A DNA stretch of 64,000 nt from Haloterrigena turkmenica DSM 5511 (lineage in GTDB: Archaea; Halobacteriota; Halobacteria; Halobacteriales; Natrialbaceae), in assembly GCF_000025325.1 (NCBI RefSeq), contig NC_013743.1, positions 1,302,001 to 1,366,000 of the forward strand, written 5' to 3'. Of this stretch, positions 27,051-34,153 are shown in pieces. Both the position numbers and the translations under genes were made by a program. The notes beneath the pieces were generated by a model. That model was not told the origin of the DNA. It did not search any database and was given only the letters and a program-made list of their open reading frames with translations. Position 1 is the first letter of the stretch. The number at the start of each line of letters is the position of its first letter.

Positions 27051-27788
27051 TTAGCTCTGATCGATGACGGCGGTGTTCTCCTGATCGACGTCGGCGCTGT
27101 TGTTCTTGCCGTCCTGATCGACGTCGGCGGTGTTGCGCTGGTCGACGCTGGCGTCGTTATTCTTGCCGTCCTGATCGACGAACGCCTTGTTGCGCTGGTC
27201 GACGTCGGCGTCGTTGTTCTTGCCGTCCTGATCGACGAACGCCTTGTTGCGCTGCTTCACGTCAGCGTCGTTATTCTTGCCGTCCTGATCGACGAACGCC
27301 CTGTTACGCTGGTCGACGTCGGCGTCGTTGTTCTTGCCGTCCTGGCCGACGAGCGCCCTGTTACGCTGGTCGACGTCGGCGTCGTTGTTCTTGCCGTCCT
27401 GGAAGACGCTTGCATCGTTTCGCTGGTCGACGTCGGCGTCGTTGCAGTGACCCTTCTGGAAGACACCGGCGTCGTTGGACTGGTCGACGTCGGCATCGTT
27501 ATTCTTGCCGTCCTGGAAGACGCCCGCATCGTTTCGCTGGTCGACGTCGGCGTCGTTACAGTAGCCCTTCTGGAAGACGTCGGCTCGATTCCGCTGCTCG
27601 AGATCGGCGTCGTTCCCGAAACCGTTCTGGAAGACGTCGGCGGCGTTGGACTGATCGACGTCGGCCTCGTTGCAGTAGTCGGTGTACTTACAATCGCCCG
27701 GGGACGCGAGCGCACTGCCGCTCGCCAGGGCACCGATGAGTGCCACGGCGAACACCAGTGAAACCGTAGTGCGTAGGGTTCGTTTCAT
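27051..27788 (-). CDS. Curlin-like repeat protein, candidate functional amyloid
   Basis: A 245-residue secreted protein. The signal peptide covers residues 1-28 (VFAVALIGALASGSALA), followed by a 10-residue linker. Residues 39-245 are 11 tandem units of 19 residues, the last one short. The unit is NNDADVDQRNxAxVxQxGK, and across the unit junction it fits the bacterial curlin pattern Q-x-G-x-x-N-x-A-x-x-x-Q exactly (for example QDGKNNDADVDQ). In the first five units the junction residues include Cys or Gly and Phe-Gln; later units are almost pure QDGKNND. Each unit can form a strand-turn-strand rung, as in CsgA. In bacteria such proteins build curli fibres in biofilms. Asp content is much higher than in CsgA, as expected in high salt. 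No CsgG-type exporter is needed without an outer membrane, and none is present. Confidence 0.82.
   Translation of the reverse strand: MKRTLRTTVSLVFAVALIGALASGSALASPGDCKYTDYCNEADVDQSNAADVFQNGFGNDADLEQRNRADVFQKGYCNDADVDQRNDAGVFQDGKNNDADVDQSNDAGVFQKGHCNDADVDQRNDASVFQDGKNNDADVDQRNRALVGQDGKNNDADVDQRNRAFVDQDGKNNDADVKQRNKAFVDQDGKNNDADVDQRNKAFVDQDGKNNDASVDQRNTADVDQDGKNNSADVDQENTAVIDQS
27054..27674 (-). repeat. 11 tandem 57-bp coding repeats
   Basis: The curlin-like gene contains in-frame 57-bp repeats, most alike in the gtcgtt-ttcttgccgtcctg segment on the plus strand. They are direct tandem copies without spacers, so this is not a CRISPR array. Copies in the middle are nearly identical at the DNA level, which points to recent expansion or conversion. 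Confidence 0.9.
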
Positions 27789-27800
27789 GGTCGTATCTTC

Positions 27801-27818
27801 GGAGTTCCTTCGAACTCC
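27801..27818 (-). promoter_or_regulatory. Hairpin just before the curlin-like start
   Basis: The 7-bp inverted repeat ggagttc-cttc-gaactcc lies 13 bases upstream of the ATG at 27788. It would fold in the leader RNA near the ribosome entry region, or could be an operator. Its function is untested. Confidence 0.4.
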
Positions 27819-27898
27819 ACGTGGATCCAGTCCCGCATCGTTCGAAGAACCGGGCTCTCAATAGTCGAAGCGACGGTCTCGCGGGCACCCCTAGATAT

Positions 27899-28303
27899 CT
27901 AGTCCCGCCCGATGCGACTCGAGCGACGCGTAGAATCGGCGGCGTCGAGCGTTCCACCCCGCGGAATCGCGCCCGATTCGGACGAGTCGCGCTCCCCTAG
28001 ATACTGAGCATCGTCACCTCGATCGCCGGTTGTGGTATTGAGAGCCGCGTTCCTCGAACGGAAGGGTCCTTGGTCACGGTGGAGGTAGCGCGCTGCTCCC
28101 GGGGCGCGCGGCGGCGAACCACACTCCACTGTCGACGCCGACTCGAAAGTGCCAGCCGGCTCCCCTTCGTTGGTCCAATCGTGGTTCTTCCGGATATCCG
28201 TGAGCGCATAGTAGGGCTTCCATCCATTCCGAACGAGATGGAAGTGACCGTCGAACTCGTGGTACTGGAACCGCAGGAACTTCCGCGCGCTCACTGAACT
28301 CAC
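27899..28303 (-). pseudogene. Possible remnant gene upstream of the curlin-like gene
   Basis: A GTG-started frame whose first 45 residues look like true protein (RKFLRFQYHEFDGHFHLV, GWKPYYALTDIR), but whose remainder does not. A preceding short frame (28314-28400) ends MGCYRRLLPGEVVIGDP-like and a stop that overlaps this GTG. No family was recognised. It may be a truncated gene or a short real protein with a degenerate tail. Confidence 0.35.
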
Positions 28304-28330
28304 AGCATCCTCCGTCTCTCGACTACGGCG

Positions 28331-28401
28331 AGTGTGAGGGTGGGGTCGCCGATCACGACCTCACCGGGGAGCAGCCGGCGGTAGCACCCCATCCGACTGG
28401 G
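28331..28401. repeat. Short repeated block, copy B
   Basis: This is the partner of 5901-5972. The 20 bases at 28341-28360 are identical to 5911-5930, and related sequence extends on both sides. The minus-strand translation shares VVIGDP and a following AVVE. Confidence 0.45.
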
Positions 28402-28492
28402 CGCGCTCCGCACCGGTCCCGTCTGTTCACTCGAGTGGCCGACGGGAACGGAAGACATTTGCCGCCGCTAGCGCTTCTATGCGAGCAGTACC

Positions 28493-29173
28493 ATGTCGGA
28501 GCCGTACGGACAGCGCGGTCGCATACTCGCCGGCGTCGTGCTCGTTGGCCTCTTGGCCGCATGTTCGGTCTGGGCGGGAGCGACGACCGGCGACCTGACG
28601 GAGAGCCGGTATCCGGACGAAACCGACGTCACGTCGGAACCGGCTGCATACGTTGGCGACCGAGTCGCTCTCGGTGGCTACGTTGTCGACACCGACCCCG
28701 TCGTGATCGCGACGCGTGCCAGCGGCTACGGACGGTTCACGCTCGTGGACGCCAACGCTCGGCTCAGAACCGATGACGCGCCGCTCGAGCGGGGCGACCG
28801 GGTAACCGCATTCGGCACCCTCGAGGACGACTCGACGCTCGCCGTCGAACGGGCGCTGACTCGGGATCCGTCCGAGACGCGGTACATGTTCGTCGCATCG
28901 GCGCTGGGCGGACTCTGGGTCGTCGGTCGGTTCGTCCGCCACTGGCGCGTCGATCGGACCGGGCTCGCGATCGTGCCTCGAGAGCGATCGCCCGGCAGTC
29001 GATCCGATCACGGAAACGGCCGGAACGGGACCCGGAAAGCGACTCGAGCGAGCGAGCGCCGGACGACTCAGTCGCGGGACAACCGGCCGTCTGCGGCCGA
29101 CGGTCGACGAACCGATACCCACGCCGAACGGGGCGAACGAGACGCTTCGGCCGGAGGTGACTCTCGTGCCTGA
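28493..29173 (+). CDS. Membrane-anchored small-module protein paired with a YdjM-like protein
   Basis: A 226-residue protein. A membrane segment lies at 10-32 (LAGVVLVGLLAACSVWAG). A small strand-rich domain covers about 45-125 (VGDRVALGGYVVDTDPVV, RFTLVDANARL, VTAFGTL) and looks like an OB-type barrel. A second hydrophobic segment (YMFVASALGGLWVVGRFV) lies at 128-146, followed by a long Arg/Ser-rich tail. Its end overlaps the start of a YdjM-like membrane protein. The same two-gene order occurs at 36216-37252, so the pair is a conserved module. The function is unknown. Confidence 0.72.
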   Translation: MSEPYGQRGRILAGVVLVGLLAACSVWAGATTGDLTESRYPDETDVTSEPAAYVGDRVALGGYVVDTDPVVIATRASGYGRFTLVDANARLRTDDAPLERGDRVTAFGTLEDDSTLAVERALTRDPSETRYMFVASALGGLWVVGRFVRHWRVDRTGLAIVPRERSPGSRSDHGNGRNGTRKATRASERRTTQSRDNRPSAADGRRTDTHAERGERDASAGGDSRA

Positions 29174-29681
29174 CGTCTTCACGCACGTTCTCGTCGGCTA
29201 CAGTCTCGGCACACTGCTCTCATTTAGATACGAGTGGTTGCGACCGGCACACGTCACGCTCGTCATGGGTGGTGCGCTCTCGCCGGATCTCATGAAAATT
29301 CGGATCGTGGCTCCGGACGGGTTCGTCGCCTGGGTGCTCGGCGTTCCGTTCTCCTGGAGTCCGTTGCACACCCTCGTCGGCTCCGCGCTCGTAATTTGGC
29401 TCGGCAGTCTCTTCGTGGCACCAGACCAACGTAACCGCGCGCTCGTGTTACTCGCGGTCGGCGCCCTCTCACATCACGCTCTCGACGTTCTGCTGTTGAC
29501 ACCAACGGGAGACGCCTATGCTGTCTTCTGGCCGCTCCTCGACTATCGGCCGCCTTCGGGTGATCTCTACCTGAGCAGCGACCGCTGGCCTGCGGTCCTC
29601 GCCGGGTTGTGTGCGCTTTGCGTCTGGCTCGTCGACCGCCGGCGCGACGCGGACTCGACAACGCTCGAGTGCGCACGGTAG
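29157..29681 (+). CDS. YdjM-like membrane metal-dependent hydrolase family protein
   Basis: A 174-residue polytopic membrane protein. Features of the YdjM family are FTHVLVGYSLGTLL at the start, ALSPDL after helix 2, the PLHTLVGSALV segment and ALSHHALDVLL. The His and Asp residues in these four positions are thought to bind metal in the membrane. The GTG at 29157 overlaps the upstream gene by 17 bases; a GTG at 29166 would give a start closer to that of the paralogue at 36216-36761. The family is induced by DNA damage in bacteria, but its reaction is not established. Confidence 0.8.
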   Translation: MTLVPDVFTHVLVGYSLGTLLSFRYEWLRPAHVTLVMGGALSPDLMKIRIVAPDGFVAWVLGVPFSWSPLHTLVGSALVIWLGSLFVAPDQRNRALVLLAVGALSHHALDVLLLTPTGDAYAVFWPLLDYRPPSGDLYLSSDRWPAVLAGLCALCVWLVDRRRDADSTTLECAR

Positions 29682-29831
29682 TACGCTGGACCGTGTAACT
29701 GGGAAACGAGAACGGATGGCTGAGTCGCGCTCGGACACAGCACGTTAGTCATCGGAACCCGTGCGAGTGGGAGAACGAACTTTGCCGCCGACGCTCTGGT
29801 GGTGCAACGCTTCGAATCCACGCGGTACGCG

Positions 29832-29966
29832 TCACCAGTCGGCCGCGAGGTACACCATGCGCAGGCGATGGCGCGGCGCCGGATGTGACTGACACCAGGC
29901 GGTGGCATCGTCGTACGTTTCGAACGAGGCCACCTCGTGACAGGACTGACAGGTTACTGTAAACAT
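29832..29966 (-). CDS. Small Cys/His protein
   Basis: A 44-residue protein with CQSCH at residues 6-10 and a second site WCQSHPAPRHR at 24-34. This could bind one zinc ion. The start ATG is at 29966 and the stop at 29832. Composition and codon third positions look real. Haloarchaea encode many such zinc microproteins. No function is known. Confidence 0.6.
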   Translation of the reverse strand: MFTVTCQSCHEVASFETYDDATAWCQSHPAPRHRLRMVYLAADW

Positions 29967-30161
29967 CGGCACCAATCTGTAGTGTCTCCCACTCACACGC
30001 GACACTGGGAGAGACCGGTTTCCCTTGCAAGGGCAGGGGTAGCACTCCTGTCCGGACTTCCGAAATCACCAGCAGGGACTCTCCTCTGCTGAGGCCCCTG
30101 CACGCACGGACGCCTGTCCGGACCCTCGGCTCCTGTGTTGATTGATACCGTCTGACAAACT

Positions 30162-30170
30162 CTTTTATAT
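30162..30170 (+). promoter_or_regulatory. TATA-like box of the Cys-rich small-protein run
   Basis: The sequence cttttatat lies 29-37 bases before the ATG at 30199. It is well placed to drive the following three small genes as one transcript. Confidence 0.5.
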
Positions 30171-30198
30171 GTTGGTATGAAAGCACACGCTTGCACTC

Positions 30199-30348
30199 AT
30201 GCGCTCCTGCAAGTATTGCGGCGAGTCCGTCTCGATCGTTCGATCGCCTACCGCACATCCCGGTATCGACTCGGAGGAACTCCCCGAACTCATCTACGAG
30301 TGTCGAGTCGGGCATTTGTGGACGCCGTCTCGTCAGAAGGGAGGCTGA
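30199..30348 (+). CDS. Small zinc-ribbon-like protein
   Basis: A 49-residue protein. CKYCGE at 4-9 and the later CRVGHLW segment (35-41) give Cys, Cys, Cys and His ligands for one zinc site. The stop is at 30348, 33 bases before the next start. No named family was recognised. Confidence 0.65.
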   Translation: MRSCKYCGESVSIVRSPTAHPGIDSEELPELIYECRVGHLWTPSRQKGG

Positions 30349-30381
30349 TGCGCTCGCGACCGTAGATGGATCGCCGCTTGG

Positions 30382-30573
30382 ATGAGCTCGCCGACCAGCG
30401 TCCCACTCCGGATCCACCCGATTAGTAGTCATTCGTACATCTCTCCGACCTTCGCGTGCGAGTGCTGCGCGACACGCGGTTCCATCGTCATCGACTTCGG
30501 CTCTCGAGGCTGGCACTACTCGGAGACTCTGGGAAAGAGTCAATGGAGAAACTACTATGAGGATAGAATATGA
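30382..30573 (+). CDS. Small Cys-containing protein, coupled to the next gene
   Basis: A 63-residue protein with CECC at about 26-29 and an aromatic-rich end (GWHYSETLGKSQWRNYY). The stop overlaps the start of the ribbon-helix-helix gene (ATGA), which supports it as a translated frame. No family was recognised; it could bind zinc together with a neighbour. Confidence 0.45.
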   Translation: MSSPTSVPLRIHPISSHSYISPTFACECCATRGSIVIDFGSRGWHYSETLGKSQWRNYYEDRI

Positions 30574-31133
30574 TGGGTGGAGTAACGAGGACTGGACGAC
30601 ACCGTATGCCACCAGACCGACCGGCTGCCACGACGCACGACGAGCACGAGGCCGTACCGAACGGGGACCCGAGCTGTGAAATTTGCGGCTCGACCGACTC
30701 GCTCACGTCCTATTCGATCGGATCCCCATCGGGACCTGAGTCATCGGTTTTCCTCTGTCGGCGGCATTATCGAGTCGCGATGTTCTTGGATGGCGATCAG
30801 ATGCGCGAGACGAACCGGGAAACCGATTCTGATCTCCAAGAGACGCGAAAAATCACGGTTCGCGTTCCTCGCGCACTTATCGAGAGTGCTGACGCTGCCG
30901 CCGAACAGCAGGGGCAGACCCGAAGCGAGTTCGTCCGCGAGGGCATCCAACTGGCCATCGAACTGGAAACGATGGATGACGCGTTTGCTGAAATTCTCTC
31001 TCGAGCAGTGCACTCGTCGAGCGAGACGACACAGCCGGACACGGATTCGACAGCGGACACTGACGTTGAATTTCTCAAAGAGCGCATTCGGACACTCGAA
31101 TCATTGCTCGAGGATAGCATCGAGAAACTCTGA
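30570..31133 (+). CDS. Ribbon-helix-helix regulator with N-terminal zinc knuckle
   Basis: A 187-residue protein. Residues 36-62 hold a possible zinc site (CEICGS and LCRRHY). Residues 92-130 are a ribbon-helix-helix domain: strand RKITVRVPRALI, then helix SADAAAEQQG, then SEFVREGIQLAIEL. A coiled C-terminus follows (FLKERIRTLESLLED). RHH proteins bind DNA as dimers and often repress their own operon, so this may regulate the small Cys-rich genes before it. An internal ATG at 30606 is an alternative start but would keep the zinc site. Confidence 0.85.
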   Translation: MMGGVTRTGRHRMPPDRPAATTHDEHEAVPNGDPSCEICGSTDSLTSYSIGSPSGPESSVFLCRRHYRVAMFLDGDQMRETNRETDSDLQETRKITVRVPRALIESADAAAEQQGQTRSEFVREGIQLAIELETMDDAFAEILSRAVHSSSETTQPDTDSTADTDVEFLKERIRTLESLLEDSIEKL

Positions 31134-31493
31134 TCGGCGGCGACCGTGAGCGCGGTGGGCCCGTTGGGCCGATGGCGCGGCCCGTGTCCTCAGAAACCGA
31201 CAGTTTCCGGGATGCTGAAAACGTGAAGCGTTTTCAAGCACGCCTCGAGTAGGACGATCGCGACTGGCGGCCGACCGCAATCGTCCCGACGTCGGGAAAC
31301 CGAGACGGACGCGCCGAGTGGCGGTCGGAACGTCGCAGCGGTCGCTCCGAGACGGCACGCGGTTGGGATTCGGCCGCGGGCTATTCTCCGGTAATACCAC
31401 TTTCTTATCGGCCATTCAGTTGTTGATTTTCACGAATCCGTGTGTGTCTGTCTCAGTCTACGCTTATAGCCCCCCTCGTGGCATGTGGCTGTG
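31134..31493. other. Intergenic region with one hairpin
   Basis: About 360 bases, no gene. A perfect 8-bp hairpin (tgaaaacg-tgaag-cgttttca, 31216-31236) could be a terminator or a processing site. A TATA-like ttatag at 31464-31469 lies 25-30 bases before the next ATG. Confidence 0.5.
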
Positions 31494-31709
31494 ATGTCCA
31501 CGAGTGAACGCCGACTAACAGTTCCGAACGAGATCGCATCGCCACAGGCAAAACTCGTCTACCTGGCCGTCCACGTGACGGACGAGCCGACGGTCACCCG
31601 ACTGCAGCAGCTGTTGGGGCTATCTAAACTCACGCTCTTGCCGCTTCTCGCATCGCTCGACGATCGGGATCTCGTTCGGCGGACGGAGGACGGTTATGTC
31701 GGCCGGTGA
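31494..31709 (+). CDS. Small winged-helix protein
   Basis: A 71-residue protein. Residues 15-68 form a winged helix (AKLVYLAVHV, TRLQQLLGLSKLTLLPLLASLDDRDLV). The ATG at 31494 has a TATA-like box at the correct distance; upstream GTGs at 31485 and 31491 would add two or three residues. Its end overlaps the next gene by 14 bases. It is probably a DNA-binding protein that acts with the next gene product. Confidence 0.8.
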   Translation: MSTSERRLTVPNEIASPQAKLVYLAVHVTDEPTVTRLQQLLGLSKLTLLPLLASLDDRDLVRRTEDGYVGR

Positions 31710-32262
31710 GTCCGCTTCATCGCCGGCCGTCGCGCTCGATGCGGCGGATCTCCGGGTCGATTGCTACGTTCGATCCGACGTCCCCGCCCCGATCGCCGAG
31801 ATCGTCGACGGCGTCGTCGGGCGACTGGAGTCCCTCTGCGAGGCCGGGCGAATCGACGAGTACCGGGTCGCTAGCTGGCCGCCGGAAACGGGCGCCGCGA
31901 GCGCGCCGTCGCGGGGCGAACTCGTGACCGCGTTCGAGCGCTGGGCCGACCGGAACGGGCATTCGATCGAGCCGGGATTTCGCCGACGCGAACGTCCGAC
32001 GTCACCGCTCGGAGCGGAGTCGGACGCCCCGGACGAGCGCGTTCGAGTGCCGATCGTGGCGCTCGCGCTCTCCACGGACGGCGACGTGACGGATCCGACG
32101 GCCCTCCGCGGAGTCGTCCCGTATACGGAACGCCCGAACGCCGTCGACGAGCGGACGTACACCGTCGACGAGTGGCTGTCCGCGGTCGAATCCGACGCGG
32201 TGGACCGCGACGCGCCCGCCGCGGGACGGGACCCGTCGCCGGTACTGGGGGGACAGCGATGA
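31696..32262 (+). CDS. Haloarchaeal HTH-associated family protein
   Basis: A 188-residue protein related to the first part of the protein at 3305-3913 (shared VDCYVRSD, ASWPPE, FERWADRNGHSIEPGF). It lacks the zinc finger. The start lies inside the upstream winged-helix gene and the stop overlaps the next ATG, so it is the second link in a coupled chain. The function is unknown; in this family a separate or fused HTH usually precedes the domain, as here. Confidence 0.78.
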   Translation: MSAGESASSPAVALDAADLRVDCYVRSDVPAPIAEIVDGVVGRLESLCEAGRIDEYRVASWPPETGAASAPSRGELVTAFERWADRNGHSIEPGFRRRERPTSPLGAESDAPDERVRVPIVALALSTDGDVTDPTALRGVVPYTERPNAVDERTYTVDEWLSAVESDAVDRDAPAAGRDPSPVLGGQR

Positions 32263-32387
32263 CCGTCTCCTTGGCCGCGCAACCGGTGACGTCCTCGCGA
32301 GGCCGCGCGGCGAGCGACCCCCGATCCGCCGCTCGAACACCGCGACGCCGAACCCGCCGGCCGTCGACGCCGGGAGGTGACCGCTGA
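32259..32387 (+). CDS. 42-residue ORF linking regulator and thiolase
   Basis: A short frame encoding an Arg/Ser/Pro-rich peptide. Its ATG overlaps the stop of the gene before (ATGA), and its stop overlaps the ATG of the thiolase (TGATG). The amino-acid composition alone would not support it, but the double overlap suggests that ribosomes pass through it and couple the two flanking genes. Confidence 0.35.
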   Translation: MTVSLAAQPVTSSRGRAASDPRSAARTPRRRTRRPSTPGGDR

Positions 32388-33580
32388 TGTCGTCCCGACG
32401 GCAGTCCGCCGACGGAGCGGCGGATCGCGTGGCGGTGATCGGCGCATCGATGACGGAGTTCGGACAACGCGAAGGGGAGTGGATCCTCGACCTCCTCGCG
32501 GAAGCCGGACTGGAGTGTCTCGCGGACGCGGGTGCCGACGCCGGCGACGTCGACCACCTGTACGTCTCGAACATGGCCAGCGGCGAATTCGAGGGGATGA
32601 CGGGCGTGATGAACGCCCTCGCTCACGACCTCGGTGCGATGCCGGCGTACACGCAACGAATCGATCAGACGAGTTCCAGCGGCGGCGCGGGCATCTACGC
32701 CGCCTGGCAGTCGATCGCCAGCGGCGCCAGCGACGTGACCCTGCTCGTCGGCGGGGAGAAGATGACCCATCGGACGACCGGCGAGTCGACCGACATCATC
32801 GCCTCGGTCACTCACCCCGCCGAGTACAAACACGGCGTCACGCTGCCCTCCTTCGCCGGGCTAACGGCACGCAACTACCTCGAGCGGTTCGACGCGCCCC
32901 GAGAGAGCCTCGCGTGGGTCGCCGCCAAAAACCACAAGAACGGCGTCGATAACCCTCACGCGCAGTTCCAAAAAGAAGTCGACGTCGAGACGATCCTCGA
33001 GTCGCCGATCATCGCGGATCCGCTGCGGCTGTACGACTTCTGTCCGGTCACCGACGGCTCGGCGGCCCTCCTGCTCTGTTCCGAGGAGACCGCCCGGGAG
33101 TACACCGACGACTACGTCGTCATTGCGGGCGTCGACGGCGCGACGGACACCCACGTCGTCCACGAGCGGGAGGATCCAACCGTGATGGGCGGCGTCGTCG
33201 AGAGCGGCAAGGGCGCCTACGAGATGAGCGGCTACGGTCCCGACGACATCGACGTCGCCGAACTCCACGACATGTTCACTATCCTCGAGTTCCTCCAGAT
33301 GGAGGGACTGGGCTTCGCCGAACAGGGCGAGGCCTGGAAACTCATCGAGGACGGCTACACCGAGCGCGACACGGGCGAACTGCCGATTAACACCTCGGGC
33401 GGACTCAAGTCGAAGGGCCACCCGCTGGGTGCCAGCGGGATCGCACAGGGCGTCGAGATCTACGAACAGCTCGTCGGCGAGGCCGGCCCGCGGCAGGTCG
33501 ACGCCGACGTCGGGCTCTGCTGTAACGTCGGCGGCTTCGGCAACTGCGTTATCACCACCATCATGGAGGCAACACGATGA
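32387..33580 (+). CDS. Thiolase-family protein with Ser in the nucleophile position
   Basis: A 397-residue member of the SCP-x/archaeal acetyl-CoA acetyltransferase group. It has the opening VAVIGASMTEFGQR, the GHPLGASG histidine motif and the late CCNVGGFGNC motif. The loop that normally reads CASG, with the acyl-accepting Cys, reads SSSGG here (about residues 102-106), so the first catalytic Cys is replaced by Ser. In archaea such thiolases form a complex with an OB-fold DUF35 protein and HMG-CoA synthase. The DUF35-like gene follows with an ATGA overlap, but no synthase is next to them. The reaction may differ from classical thiolysis. Confidence 0.87.
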   Translation: MSSRRQSADGAADRVAVIGASMTEFGQREGEWILDLLAEAGLECLADAGADAGDVDHLYVSNMASGEFEGMTGVMNALAHDLGAMPAYTQRIDQTSSSGGAGIYAAWQSIASGASDVTLLVGGEKMTHRTTGESTDIIASVTHPAEYKHGVTLPSFAGLTARNYLERFDAPRESLAWVAAKNHKNGVDNPHAQFQKEVDVETILESPIIADPLRLYDFCPVTDGSAALLLCSEETAREYTDDYVVIAGVDGATDTHVVHEREDPTVMGGVVESGKGAYEMSGYGPDDIDVAELHDMFTILEFLQMEGLGFAEQGEAWKLIEDGYTERDTGELPINTSGGLKSKGHPLGASGIAQGVEIYEQLVGEAGPRQVDADVGLCCNVGGFGNCVITTIMEATR

Positions 33581-33936
33581 CCATGGAAGCGACCCGCTAC
33601 GACGACGGCTCGATCAGTTATCCCGGCCATCCGCGCGGTCCAGGCGGCGCGGAACCTGTCGAGACGATCGATCTCAGCGAGTACACCGGCGAAGTCGTCA
33701 CGTGGACGACGAGCACAGCGACGCCACCGGGCGTCCGCGAACCGAACACGCTCGCTATCGTCGAGTTCGATATCGAGGGCGAGACGGTCCGCGCGCTCGG
33801 CCAGGTGACCACCGACGACGTCGAGACCGGCGACGAAGTCGAACCCGTCTACGTCGAGGAACTCCGCGAACCCGGCGCCGGCATCCGCGAACCCGAGAGC
33901 CAGGACTGGGACGGCTACCGGTTCGAGCCCGTCTGA
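33577..33936 (+). CDS. DUF35-like OB-fold partner of the thiolase
   Basis: A 119-residue protein with the OB-fold core of DUF35 proteins (GEVVTWTTS, TLAIVEFDIEG, VRALGQV, GDEVEPVYVEE). The N-terminal zinc ribbon usual in the family is absent: there is no Cys pair. The family bridges thiolase and HMG-CoA synthase and passes the pantetheine arm between them. Overlap with the thiolase stop (ATGA) indicates a 1:1 complex. The ATG at 33583 is an alternative start two residues later. Confidence 0.82.
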   Translation: MTMEATRYDDGSISYPGHPRGPGGAEPVETIDLSEYTGEVVTWTTSTATPPGVREPNTLAIVEFDIEGETVRALGQVTTDDVETGDEVEPVYVEELREPGAGIREPESQDWDGYRFEPV

Positions 33937-34153
33937 GAGCTACCGATCATGCAGTAGCCGGCGGTCGTCCGTCGTCTCGCACGTGATCGGGACGCGGCAC
34001 CGTTCGCGGGCGCCGGAAACCGGTCTGCGGAGGCGACCGCGGCGGTAGTCCCCGACGAAACGCGGACAGACGGGGTCGTGACGGACCCGTGCGAGTTATC
34101 CAGAGGAAGCGAGTAGACGAACCGTTCGCGTGCGCTTATCCGAGGCGCGATCT

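Noticed and set aside
27054-27674. Regular repeats that could suggest a CRISPR array
   Set aside because: The copies are directly adjacent 57-bp units in one reading frame with no unique spacers, and they encode the curlin-like repeats.
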